From contig CP114488.1 of assembly GCA_027186245.1 (NCBI GenBank), positions 5,623,501 through 5,687,500 on the forward strand: a stretch of DNA of 64,000 bases, given 5' to 3'. Shown in pieces: positions 46,720 to 59,500 of the stretch. The DNA comes from Coriaria nepalensis. Taxonomy: Eukaryota; Streptophyta; Magnoliopsida; Cucurbitales; Coriariaceae. Within the stretch, counting starts at the first letter, position 1. Each line of letters begins with the position of its first letter. Position numbers and translations under genes: made by a program. Under the pieces are notes generated by a model, which saw only the letters and a program-made list of their open reading frames with translations, searched no databases and had not been told where the DNA came from.

Positions 46720-47984
46720 ATGGTATTCAGTAATTCAGTAGTTCATACCGATCATGAGTCCCTGAAACACTTAAAGGGCCAACACAAGCTGAACAAACGA
46801 TACGCTCGTTGGGTGGAGTTCATTGAGACATTTCCATATGTCATTCATTACAAACAATGTAAGGAAAATGTTATTGCAGATGCGCTTTCCCGAAAGTACA
46901 ATCTTATCTCAACTCTTGACGCTAAACTGCTTGGACTAATATTTCGATCGATTTTGTTTTAGGTTTGCCTAGGTCTAAGAAAGGAAGAGATTATGTATTT
47001 GTGGTGGTGGATAAATTTTCTAAGATGGCACACTTTATCCCATGTCATAAAACTGATGATGCTTCCACTGTTGCTGATTTGTTCTTTAGAGATATTGTGA
47101 GGCTTCCTGGTATGCCTGGACCATTGTTTCTGATAGGGATGCTAAATCTTTGAGTTACTTTTGGAAAACCATGTGCGGAAAGTTCGGAACTAAATTATTA
47201 TTTTCTACAACTTGTCATCCACAAACTGATGGTCAAACAGAGGTTGTGAATAGAACTCTATCTACTTTGTTGAGAGCTATAATTAAAAAGAATATTAAAA
47301 CTTGGGAGGATTGTTTACCGTATGTCGAGTTTGCATATAATCGTTCTATTCATTCTGCTACTAAGTATTCACTATTTGAGATTGTTTATGGATTTAATCC
47401 TCTAACTCCATTGGATTTATCTCCATTACCTGTTTCTGAGCATGTTAACTTAGATGGAAAGAGGAAGGCTGATTTTGTTAAGCAGATACATGAGAAGGCA
47501 AAGTTCAACATAGAGCGAAGAATTGAGCAACATGCAAAACAAGCTAACAAAGGGCGTCATCAGATGATTTTTGAACCCGGAGATTGCGTTTGGCTGCACA
47601 TGAGGAAGGAACGATTTCTGGAGCAAAGGCGTTCCCAAAAGGGGATGGTCCATTTCAAGTTCTTGAAAGGATCAATGATAATGCTTATAAGCTATATCTG
47701 CCTGGTGAGTATGCTGTAAGTGCTACTTTTAATACTGCTGATTTAAGTCCTCTAGATATAGGTGACAATTTGAGGACAAATCCTGTAAAAGAAGAGGAGA
47801 ATGATGAGGACAAGCCTAGCACATGGATTGATGCATATTCAGACCTAATTCAAGTTCTCGTTGGTCCCATTACAAGAGCTCGTGCGAAGAAATTCAAAGA
47901 AGCACTTCATGGGCTGATTCAAGTAACATGGGCTCACGCCCATGCATGCAGGCCCATTGAAGGTGGTGAATGTGATTCTCAAAG
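46720..47984 (+). repeat. Array unit 5 (type B, 1265 bp)
   Basis: Same one-base loss as unit 3. It is the only unit without the TGA after WKT, reading TMCGKFGTK, so 47150-47719 is open for 189 codons. Its tail is open (47584-48006) and matches the homogenised units to its right. Confidence 0.93.
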
Positions 47985-49249
47985 ATGGTATTCATTAATT
48001 CAGTAGTTCATACCGATCATGAGTCCTTGAAACGCTTAAAGGGCCAACACAAGCTGAACAAACGATACGCTCGTTGGGTGGAGTTCATTGAGACATTTCC
48101 ATATGTCATTCATTACAAACAATGTAAGGAAAATGTTATTGCAGATGCGCTTTCCCGAAGGTACAATCTTATCTCAACTCTTGACGCTAAACTGCTTGGA
48201 CTAATATTTCGATCGATTTTGTTTTAGGTTTGCCTAGGTCTAAGAAAGGAAGAGATTATGTATTTGTGGTGGTGGATAAATTTTCTAAGATGGAACACTT
48301 TATCCCATGTCATAAAACTGATGATGCTTCCAATGTTGCTGATTTGTTCTTTAGAGAAATTGTGAGGCTTCATGGTATGCCTGGGACCATTGTTTCTGAT
48401 AGGGATGCTAAATCTTTGAGTTATTTTTGGAAAACCTTGTGAGGAAAGTTAGGAACTAAATTATTATTTTCTACAACTTGTCATCCACAAACTGATGGTC
48501 AAACCGAGGTTGTGAATAGAACTTTATCTACTTTGTTGAGAGCTATAATTAAAAAGAATATTAAAAGTTGGGAAGATTGTTTACCGCATGTTGAGTTTGC
48601 ATATAATAGTTCTATTCATTCTGCTACTAAGTATTCACCATTTGAGATTGTTTATGGATTTAATCCTCTAACTCCATTGGATTTATCTCCATTACCCGTT
48701 TCTGAGCATGTTAACTTAGATGGAAAGAGGAAGGCTGATTTTGTTAAGCAGATACCTGAGAAGGCAAAGTTCAACATAGAGCGAAGAATTGAGCAACATG
48801 CAAAACAAGCTAACAAAGGGCGTCATAAGATGATTTTTGAACCCGGAGATTGGGTTTGGCTGCACATGAGGAAGGAACGATTTCTGGAGCAAAGGCGTTC
48901 CAAAAGGGGATGGTCCATTTCAAGTTCTTGAAAGGATCAATGATAATGCTTATAAGCTATATCTGCCTGGTGAGTATGCTGTAAGTGCTACTTTTAATAC
49001 TGCTGATTTAAGTCCTCTAGATATAGGTGACAATTTGAGGACAAATCCTGTAAAAGAAGAGGAGAATGATGAGGACAAGCCTAGCACATGGATTGATGCA
49101 TATTCAGACCTAATTCAAGTTCTCGTTGGTCCCATTACAAGAGCTCGTGCGAAGAAATTCAAAGAAGCACTTCATGGGCTGATTCAAGTAACATGGGCTC
49201 ACGCCCATGCATGCAGGCCCATTGAAGGTGGTGAATGTGATTCTCAAAG

Positions 49250-49492
49250 ATGGTATTCATTAATTCAGTAGTTCATACCGATCATGAGTCCTTGAAACGC
49301 TTAAAGGGCCAACACAAGCTGAACAAACGATACGCTCGTTGGGTGGAGTTCATTGAGACATTTCCATATGTCATTCATTACAAACAATGTAAGGAAAATG
49401 TTATTGCAGATGCGCTTTCCCGAAGGTACAATCTTATCTCAACTCTTGACGCTAAACTGCTTGGACTAATATTTCGATCGATTTTGTTTTAG
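49250..49492 (+). pseudogene. RNase H C-terminal piece (reference unit 7)
   Basis: It starts with MVFINS, created by the unit junction, then [30 protein letters not shown] and [12 protein letters not shown], the end of gypsy RNase H. It ends with [16 protein letters not shown], where the internal deletion joins the sequence to integrase. The first RNase H catalytic residues are upstream of the captured piece, so no activity is possible. Confidence 0.92.
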
Positions 49493-50196
49493 GTTTGCCT
49501 AGGTCTAAGAAAGGAAGAGATTATGTATTTGTGGTGGTGGATAAATTTTCTAAGATGGAACACTTTATCCCATGTCATAAAACTGATGATGCTTCCAATG
49601 TTGCTGATTTGTTCTTTAGAGAAATTGTGAGGCTTCATGGTATGCCTGGGACCATTGTTTCTGATAGGGATGCTAAATCTTTGAGTTATTTTTGGAAAAC
49701 CTTGTGAGGAAAGTTAGGAACTAAATTATTATTTTCTACAACTTGTCATCCACAAACTGATGGTCAAACCGAGGTTGTGAATAGAACTTTATCTACTTTG
49801 TTGAGAGCTATAATTAAAAAGAATATTAAAAGTTGGGAAGATTGTTTACCGCATGTTGAGTTTGCATATAATAGTTCTATTCATTCTGCTACTAAGTATT
49901 CACCATTTGAGATTGTTTATGGATTTAATCCTCTAACTCCATTGGATTTATCTCCATTACCCGTTTCTGAGCATGTTAACTTAGATGGAAAGAGGAAGGC
50001 TGATTTTGTTAAGCAGATACCTGAGAAGGCAAAGTTCAACATAGAGCGAAGAATTGAGCAACATGCAAAACAAGCTAACAAAGGGCGTCATAAGATGATT
50101 TTTGAACCCGGAGATTGGGTTTGGCTGCACATGAGGAAGGAACGATTTCTGGAGCAAAGGCGTTCCAAAAGGGGATGGTCCATTTCAAGTTCTTGA
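49480..50196 (+). pseudogene. Integrase core piece (reference unit 7)
   Basis: All three D,D-35-E codons survive: Asp in SIDFVLG (49480-49482), Asp in VSDRD (49663-49665) and Glu in QTEVVNR (49771-49773), 35 codons between the last two. A TGA at 49705-49707 (Trp in the family, WGKLGTK) lies between them in nearly every unit. After it the frame continues through [34 protein letters not shown] and [16 protein letters not shown] to a frameshift. The HHCC zinc finger is deleted, so this cannot be a working integrase. Confidence 0.93.
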
Positions 50197-50536
50197 AAGG
50201 ATCAATGATAATGCTTATAAGCTATATCTGCCTGGTGAGTATGCTGTAAGTGCTACTTTTAATACTGCTGATTTAAGTCCTCTAGATATAGGTGACAATT
50301 TGAGGACAAATCCTGTAAAAGAAGAGGAGAATGATGAGGACAAGCCTAGCACATGGATTGATGCATATTCAGACCTAATTCAAGTTCTCGTTGGTCCCAT
50401 TACAAGAGCTCGTGCGAAGAAATTCAAAGAAGCACTTCATGGGCTGATTCAAGTAACATGGGCTCACGCCCATGCATGCAGGCCCATTGAAGGTGGTGAA
50501 TGTGATTCTCAAAGATGGTATTCATTAATTCAGTAG
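50165..50536 (+). pseudogene. Integrase GPF module and pol tail (reference unit 7)
   Basis: In the frame after the shift the DNA reads [20 protein letters not shown], the GPF/Y module, then SATFNTADLSP, and from 50300 an open tail with KEEENDED, GPITRARAKKFKEAL and HGLIQVTW, ending at the stop next to the unit junction. TRARAKK tails are common at the pol C-terminus of plant gypsy elements. No chromodomain is present. Confidence 0.88.
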
Positions 50537-53500
50537 TTCATACCGATCATGAGTCCTTGAAACGCTTAAAGGGCCAACACAAGCTGAACAAACGATACGC
50601 TCGTTGGGTGGAGTTCATTGAGACATTTCCATATGTCATTCATTACAAACAATGTAAGGAAAATGTTATTGCAGATGCGCTTTCCCGAAGGTACAATCTT
50701 ATCTCAACTCTTGACGCTAAACTGCTTGGACTAATATTTCGATCGATTTTGTTTTAGGTTTGCCTAGGTCTAAGAAAGGAAGAGATTATGTATTTGTGGT
50801 GGTGGATAAATTTTCTAAGATGGAACACTTTATCCCATGTCATAAAACTGATGATGCTTCCAATGTTGCTGATTTGTTCTTTAGAGAAATTGTGAGGCTT
50901 CATGGTATGCCTGGGACCATTGTTTCTGATAGGGATGCTAAATCTTTGAGTTATTTTTGGAAAACCTTGTGAGGAAAGTTAGGAACTAAATTATTATTTT
51001 CTACAACTTGTCATCCACAAACTGATGGTCAAACCGAGGTTGTGAATAGAACTTTATCTACTTTGTTGAGAGCTATAATTAAAAAGAATATTAAAAGTTG
51101 GGAAGATTGTTTACCGCATGTTGAGTTTGCATATAATAGTTCTATTCATTCTGCTACTAAGTATTCACCATTTGAGATTGTTTATGGATTTAATCCTCTA
51201 ACTCCATTGGATTTATCTCCATTACCCGTTTCTGAGCATGTTAACTTAGATGGAAAGAGGAAGGCTGATTTTGTTAAGCAGATACCTGAGAAGGCAAAGT
51301 TCAACATAGAGCGAAGAATTGAGCAACATGCAAAACAAGCTAACAAAGGGCGTCATAAGATGATTTTTGAACCCGGAGATTGGGTTTGGCTGCACATGAG
51401 GAAGGAACGATTTCTGGAGCAAAGGCGTTCCAAAAGGGGATGGTCCATTTCAAGTTCTTGAAAGGATCAATGATAATGCTTATAAGCTATATCTGCCTGG
51501 TGAGTATGCTGTAAGTGCTACTTTTAATACTGCTGATTTAAGTCCTCTAGATATAGGTGACAATTTGAGGACAAATCCTGTAAAAGAAGAGGAGAATGAT
51601 GAGGACAAGCCTAGCACATGGATTGATGCATATTCAGACCTAATTCAAGTTCTCGTTGGTCCCATTACAAGAGCTCGTGCGAAGAAATTCAAAGAAGCAC
51701 TTCATGGGCTGATTCAAGTAACATGGGCTCACGCCCATGCATGCAGGCCCATTGAAGGTGGTGAATGTGATTCTCAAAGATGGTATTCATTAATTCAGTA
51801 GTTCATACCGATCATGAGTCCTTGAAACGCTTAAAGGGCCAACACAAGCTGAACAAACGATACGCTCGTTGGGTGGAGTTCATTGAGACATTTCCATATG
51901 TCATTCATTACAAACAATGTAAGGAAAATGTTATTGCAGATGCGCTTTCCCGAAGGTACAATCTTATCTCAACTCTTGACGCTAAACTGCTTGGACTAAT
52001 ATTTCGATCGATTTTGTTTTAGGTTTGCCTAGGTCTAAGAAAGGAAGAGATTATGTATTTGTGGTGGTGGATAAATTTTCTAAGATGGAACACTTTATCC
52101 CATGTCATAAAACTGATGATGCTTCCAATGTTGCTGATTTGTTCTTTAGAGAAATTGTGAGGCTTCATGGTATGCCTGGGACCATTGTTTCTGATAGGGA
52201 TGCTAAATCTTTGAGTTATTTTTGGAAAACCTTGTGAGGAAAGTTAGGAACTAAATTATTATTTTCTACAACTTGTCATCCACAAACTGATGGTCAAACC
52301 GAGGTTGTGAATAGAACTTTATCTACTTTGTTGAGAGCTATAATTAAAAAGAATATTAAAAGTTGGGAAGATTGTTTACCGCATGTTGAGTTTGCATATA
52401 ATAGTTCTATTCATTCTGCTACTAAGTATTCACCATTTGAGATTGTTTATGGATTTAATCCTCTAACTCCATTGGATTTATCTCCATTACCCGTTTCTGA
52501 GCATGTTAACTTAGATGGAAAGAGGAAGGCTGATTTTGTTAAGCAGATACCTGAGAAGGCAAAGTTCAACATAGAGCGAAGAATTGAGCAACATGCAAAA
52601 CAAGCTAACAAAGGGCGTCATAAGATGATTTTTGAACCCGGAGATTGGGTTTGGCTGCACATGAGGAAGGAACGATTTCTGGAGCAAAGGCGTTCCAAAA
52701 GGGGATGGTCCATTTCAAGTTCTTGAAAGGATCAATGATAATGCTTATAAGCTATATCTGCCTGGTGAGTATGCTGTAAGTGCTACTTTTAATACTGCTG
52801 ATTTAAGTCCTCTAGATATAGGTGACAATTTGAGGACAAATCCTGTAAAAGAAGAGGAGAATGATGAGGACAAGCCTAGCACATGGATTGATGCATATTC
52901 AGACCTAATTCAAGTTCTCGTTGGTCCCATTACAAGAGCTCGTGCGAAGAAATTCAAAGAAGCACTTCATGGGCTGATTCAAGTAACATGGGCTCACGCC
53001 CATGCATGCAGGCCCATTGAAGGTGGTGAATGTGATTCTCAAAGATGGTATTCATTAATTCAGTAGTTCATACCGATCATGAGTCCTTGAAACGCTTAAA
53101 GGGCCAACACAAGCTGAACAAACGATACGCTCGTTGGGTGGAGTTCATTGAGACATTTCCATATGTCATTCATTACAAACAATGTAAGGAAAATGTTATT
53201 GCAGATGCGCTTTCCCGAAGGTACAATCTTATCTCAACTCTTGACGCTAAACTGCTTGGACTAATATTTCGATCGATTTTGTTTTAGGTTTGCCTAGGTC
53301 TAAGAAAGGAAGAGATTATGTATTTGTGGTGGTGGATAAATTTTCTAAGATGGAACACTTTATCCCATGTCATAAAACTGATGATGCTTCCAATGTTGCT
53401 GATTTGTTCTTTAGAGAAATTGTGAGGCTTCATGGTATGCCTGGGACCATTGTTTCTGATAGGGATGCTAAATCTTTGAGTTATTTTTGGAAAACCTTGT

Positions 53501-56500
53501 GAGGAAAGTTAGGAACTAAATTATTATTTTCTACAACTTGTCATCCACAAACTGATGGTCAAACCGAGGTTGTGAATAGAACTTTATCTACTTTGTTGAG
53601 AGCTATAATTAAAAAGAATATTAAAAGTTGGGAAGATTGTTTACCGCATGTTGAGTTTGCATATAATAGTTCTATTCATTCTGCTACTAAGTATTCACCA
53701 TTTGAGATTGTTTATGGATTTAATCCTCTAACTCCATTGGATTTATCTCCATTACCCGTTTCTGAGCATGTTAACTTAGATGGAAAGAGGAAGGCTGATT
53801 TTGTTAAGCAGATACCTGAGAAGGCAAAGTTCAACATAGAGCGAAGAATTGAGCAACATGCAAAACAAGCTAACAAAGGGCGTCATAAGATGATTTTTGA
53901 ACCCGGAGATTGGGTTTGGCTGCACATGAGGAAGGAACGATTTCTGGAGCAAAGGCGTTCCAAAAGGGGATGGTCCATTTCAAGTTCTTGAAAGGATCAA
54001 TGATAATGCTTATAAGCTATATCTGCCTGGTGAGTATGCTGTAAGTGCTACTTTTAATACTGCTGATTTAAGTCCTCTAGATATAGGTGACAATTTGAGG
54101 ACAAATCCTGTAAAAGAAGAGGAGAATGATGAGGACAAGCCTAGCACATGGATTGATGCATATTCAGACCTAATTCAAGTTCTCGTTGGTCCCATTACAA
54201 GAGCTCGTGCGAAGAAATTCAAAGAAGCACTTCATGGGCTGATTCAAGTAACATGGGCTCACGCCCATGCATGCAGGCCCATTGAAGGTGGTGAATGTGA
54301 TTCTCAAAGATGGTATTCATTAATTCAGTAGTTCATACCGATCATGAGTCCTTGAAACGCTTAAAGGGCCAACACAAGCTGAACAAACGATACGCTCGTT
54401 GGGTGGAGTTCATTGAGACATTTCCATATGTCATTCATTACAAACAATGTAAGGAAAATGTTATTGCAGATGCGCTTTCCCGAAGGTACAATCTTATCTC
54501 AACTCTTGACGCTAAACTGCTTGGACTAATATTTCGATCGATTTTGTTTTAGGTTTGCCTAGGTCTAAGAAAGGAAGAGATTATGTATTTGTGGTGGTGG
54601 ATAAATTTTCTAAGATGGAACACTTTATCCCATGTCATAAAACTGATGATGCTTCCAATGTTGCTGATTTGTTCTTTAGAGAAATTGTGAGGCTTCATGG
54701 TATGCCTGGGACCATTGTTTCTGATAGGGATGCTAAATCTTTGAGTTATTTTTGGAAAACCTTGTGAGGAAAGTTAGGAACTAAATTATTATTTTCTACA
54801 ACTTGTCATCCACAAACTGATGGTCAAACCGAGGTTGTGAATAGAACTTTATCTACTTTGTTGAGAGCTATAATTAAAAAGAATATTAAAAGTTGGGAAG
54901 ATTGTTTACCGCATGTTGAGTTTGCATATAATAGTTCTATTCATTCTGCTACTAAGTATTCACCATTTGAGATTGTTTATGGATTTAATCCTCTAACTCC
55001 ATTGGATTTATCTCCATTACCCGTTTCTGAGCATGTTAACTTAGATGGAAAGAGGAAGGCTGATTTTGTTAAGCAGATACCTGAGAAGGCAAAGTTCAAC
55101 ATAGAGCGAAGAATTGAGCAACATGCAAAACAAGCTAACAAAGGGCGTCATAAGATGATTTTTGAACCCGGAGATTGGGTTTGGCTGCACATGAGGAAGG
55201 AACGATTTCTGGAGCAAAGGCGTTCCAAAAGGGGATGGTCCATTTCAAGTTCTTGAAAGGATCAATGATAATGCTTATAAGCTATATCTGCCTGGTGAGT
55301 ATGCTGTAAGTGCTACTTTTAATACTGCTGATTTAAGTCCTCTAGATATAGGTGACAATTTGAGGACAAATCCTGTAAAAGAAGAGGAGAATGATGAGGA
55401 CAAGCCTAGCACATGGATTGATGCATATTCAGACCTAATTCAAGTTCTCGTTGGTCCCATTACAAGAGCTCGTGCGAAGAAATTCAAAGAAGCACTTCAT
55501 GGGCTGATTCAAGTAACATGGGCTCACGCCCATGCATGCAGGCCCATTGAAGGTGGTGAATGTGATTCTCAAAGATGGTATTCATTAATTCAGTAGTTCA
55601 TACCGATCATGAGTCCTTGAAACGCTTAAAGGGCCAACACAAGCTGAACAAACGATACGCTCGTTGGGTGGAGTTCATTGAGACATTTCCATATGTCATT
55701 CATTACAAACAATGTAAGGAAAATGTTATTGCAGATGCGCTTTCCCGAAGGTACAATCTTATCTCAACTCTTGACGCTAAACTGCTTGGACTAATATTTC
55801 GATCGATTTTGTTTTAGGTTTGCCTAGGTCTAAGAAAGGAAGAGATTATGTATTTGTGGTGGTGGATAAATTTTCTAAGATGGAACACTTTATCCCATGT
55901 CATAAAACTGATGATGCTTCCAATGTTGCTGATTTGTTCTTTAGAGAAATTGTGAGGCTTCATGGTATGCCTGGGACCATTGTTTCTGATAGGGATGCTA
56001 AATCTTTGAGTTATTTTTGGAAAACCTTGTGAGGAAAGTTAGGAACTAAATTATTATTTTCTACAACTTGTCATCCACAAACTGATGGTCAAACCGAGGT
56101 TGTGAATAGAACTTTATCTACTTTGTTGAGAGCTATAATTAAAAAGAATATTAAAAGTTGGGAAGATTGTTTACCGCATGTTGAGTTTGCATATAATAGT
56201 TCTATTCATTCTGCTACTAAGTATTCACCATTTGAGATTGTTTATGGATTTAATCCTCTAACTCCATTGGATTTATCTCCATTACCCGTTTCTGAGCATG
56301 TTAACTTAGATGGAAAGAGGAAGGCTGATTTTGTTAAGCAGATACCTGAGAAGGCAAAGTTCAACATAGAGCGAAGAATTGAGCAACATGCAAAACAAGC
56401 TAACAAAGGGCGTCATAAGATGATTTTTGAACCCGGAGATTGGGTTTGGCTGCACATGAGGAAGGAACGATTTCTGGAGCAAAGGCGTTCCAAAAGGGGA

Positions 56501-59500
56501 TGGTCCATTTCAAGTTCTTGAAAGGATCAATGATAATGCTTATAAGCTATATCTGCCTGGTGAGTATGCTGTAAGTGCTACTTTTAATACTGCTGATTTA
56601 AGTCCTCTAGATATAGGTGACAATTTGAGGACAAATCCTGTAAAAGAAGAGGAGAATGATGAGGACAAGCCTAGCACATGGATTGATGCATATTCAGACC
56701 TAATTCAAGTTCTCGTTGGTCCCATTACAAGAGCTCGTGCGAAGAAATTCAAAGAAGCACTTCATGGGCTGATTCAAGTAACATGGGCTCACGCCCATGC
56801 ATGCAGGCCCATTGAAGGTGGTGAATGTGATTCTCAAAGATGGTATTCATTAATTCAGTAGTTCATACCGATCATGAGTCCTTGAAACGCTTAAAGGGCC
56901 AACACAAGCTGAACAAACGATACGCTCGTTGGGTGGAGTTCATTGAGACATTTCCATATGTCATTCATTACAAACAATGTAAGGAAAATGTTATTGCAGA
57001 TGCGCTTTCCCGAAGGTACAATCTTATCTCAACTCTTGACGCTAAACTGCTTGGACTAATATTTCGATCGATTTTGTTTTAGGTTTGCCTAGGTCTAAGA
57101 AAGGAAGAGATTATGTATTTGTGGTGGTGGATAAATTTTCTAAGATGGAACACTTTATCCCATGTCATAAAACTGATGATGCTTCCAATGTTGCTGATTT
57201 GTTCTTTAGAGAAATTGTGAGGCTTCATGGTATGCCTGGGACCATTGTTTCTGATAGGGATGCTAAATCTTTGAGTTATTTTTGGAAAACCTTGTGAGGA
57301 AAGTTAGGAACTAAATTATTATTTTCTACAACTTGTCATCCACAAACTGATGGTCAAACCGAGGTTGTGAATAGAACTTTATCTACTTTGTTGAGAGCTA
57401 TAATTAAAAAGAATATTAAAAGTTGGGAAGATTGTTTACCGCATGTTGAGTTTGCATATAATAGTTCTATTCATTCTGCTACTAAGTATTCACCATTTGA
57501 GATTGTTTATGGATTTAATCCTCTAACTCCATTGGATTTATCTCCATTACCCGTTTCTGAGCATGTTAACTTAGATGGAAAGAGGAAGGCTGATTTTGTT
57601 AAGCAGATACCTGAGAAGGCAAAGTTCAACATAGAGCGAAGAATTGAGCAACATGCAAAACAAGCTAACAAAGGGCGTCATAAGATGATTTTTGAACCCG
57701 GAGATTGGGTTTGGCTGCACATGAGGAAGGAACGATTTCTGGAGCAAAGGCGTTCCAAAAGGGGATGGTCCATTTCAAGTTCTTGAAAGGATCAATGATA
57801 ATGCTTATAAGCTATATCTGCCTGGTGAGTATGCTGTAAGTGCTACTTTTAATACTGCTGATTTAAGTCCTCTAGATATAGGTGACAATTTGAGGACAAA
57901 TCCTGTAAAAGAAGAGGAGAATGATGAGGACAAGCCTAGCACATGGATTGATGCATATTCAGACCTAATTCAAGTTCTCGTTGGTCCCATTACAAGAGCT
58001 CGTGCGAAGAAATTCAAAGAAGCACTTCATGGGCTGATTCAAGTAACATGGGCTCACGCCCATGCATGCAGGCCCATTGAAGGTGGTGAATGTGATTCTC
58101 AAAGATGGTATTCATTAATTCAGTAGTTCATACCGATCATGAGTCCTTGAAACGCTTAAAGGGCCAACACAAGCTGAACAAACGATACGCTCGTTGGGTG
58201 GAGTTCATTGAGACATTTCCATATGTCATTCATTACAAACAATGTAAGGAAAATGTTATTGCAGATGCGCTTTCCCGAAGGTACAATCTTATCTCAACTC
58301 TTGACGCTAAACTGCTTGGACTAATATTTCGATCGATTTTGTTTTAGGTTTGCCTAGGTCTAAGAAAGGAAGAGATTATGTATTTGTGGTGGTGGATAAA
58401 TTTTCTAAGATGGAACACTTTATCCCATGTCATAAAACTGATGATGCTTCCAATGTTGCTGATTTGTTCTTTAGAGAAATTGTGAGGCTTCATGGTATGC
58501 CTGGGACCATTGTTTCTGATAGGGATGCTAAATCTTTGAGTTATTTTTGGAAAACCTTGTGAGGAAAGTTAGGAACTAAATTATTATTTTCTACAACTTG
58601 TCATCCACAAACTGATGGTCAAACCGAGGTTGTGAATAGAACTTTATCTACTTTGTTGAGAGCTATAATTAAAAAGAATATTAAAAGTTGGGAAGATTGT
58701 TTACCGCATGTTGAGTTTGCATATAATAGTTCTATTCATTCTGCTACTAAGTATTCACCATTTGAGATTGTTTATGGATTTAATCCTCTAACTCCATTGG
58801 ATTTATCTCCATTACCCGTTTCTGAGCATGTTAACTTAGATGGAAAGAGGAAGGCTGATTTTGTTAAGCAGATACCTGAGAAGGCAAAGTTCAACATAGA
58901 GCGAAGAATTGAGCAACATGCAAAACAAGCTAACAAAGGGCGTCATAAGATGATTTTTGAACCCGGAGATTGGGTTTGGCTGCACATGAGGAAGGAACGA
59001 TTTCTGGAGCAAAGGCGTTCCAAAAGGGGATGGTCCATTTCAAGTTCTTGAAAGGATCAATGATAATGCTTATAAGCTATATCTGCCTGGTGAGTATGCT
59101 GTAAGTGCTACTTTTAATACTGCTGATTTAAGTCCTCTAGATATAGGTGACAATTTGAGGACAAATCCTGTAAAAGAAGAGGAGAATGATGAGGACAAGC
59201 CTAGCACATGGATTGATGCATATTCAGACCTAATTCAAGTTCTCGTTGGTCCCATTACAAGAGCTCGTGCGAAGAAATTCAAAGAAGCACTTCATGGGCT
59301 GATTCAAGTAACATGGGCTCACGCCCATGCATGCAGGCCCATTGAAGGTGGTGAATGTGATTCTCAAAGATGGTATTCATTAATTCAGTAGTTCATACCG
59401 ATCATGAGTCCTTGAAACGCTTAAAGGGCCAACACAAGCTGAACAAACGATACGCTCGTTGGGTGGAGTTCATTGAGACATTTCCATATGTCATTCATTA

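Noticed and set aside
49705..49707. TGA in integrase as programmed stop readthrough or selenocysteine
   Set aside because: It replaces a Trp codon in an already deleted integrase lacking its zinc finger, and a second frameshift follows. Decay is simpler.
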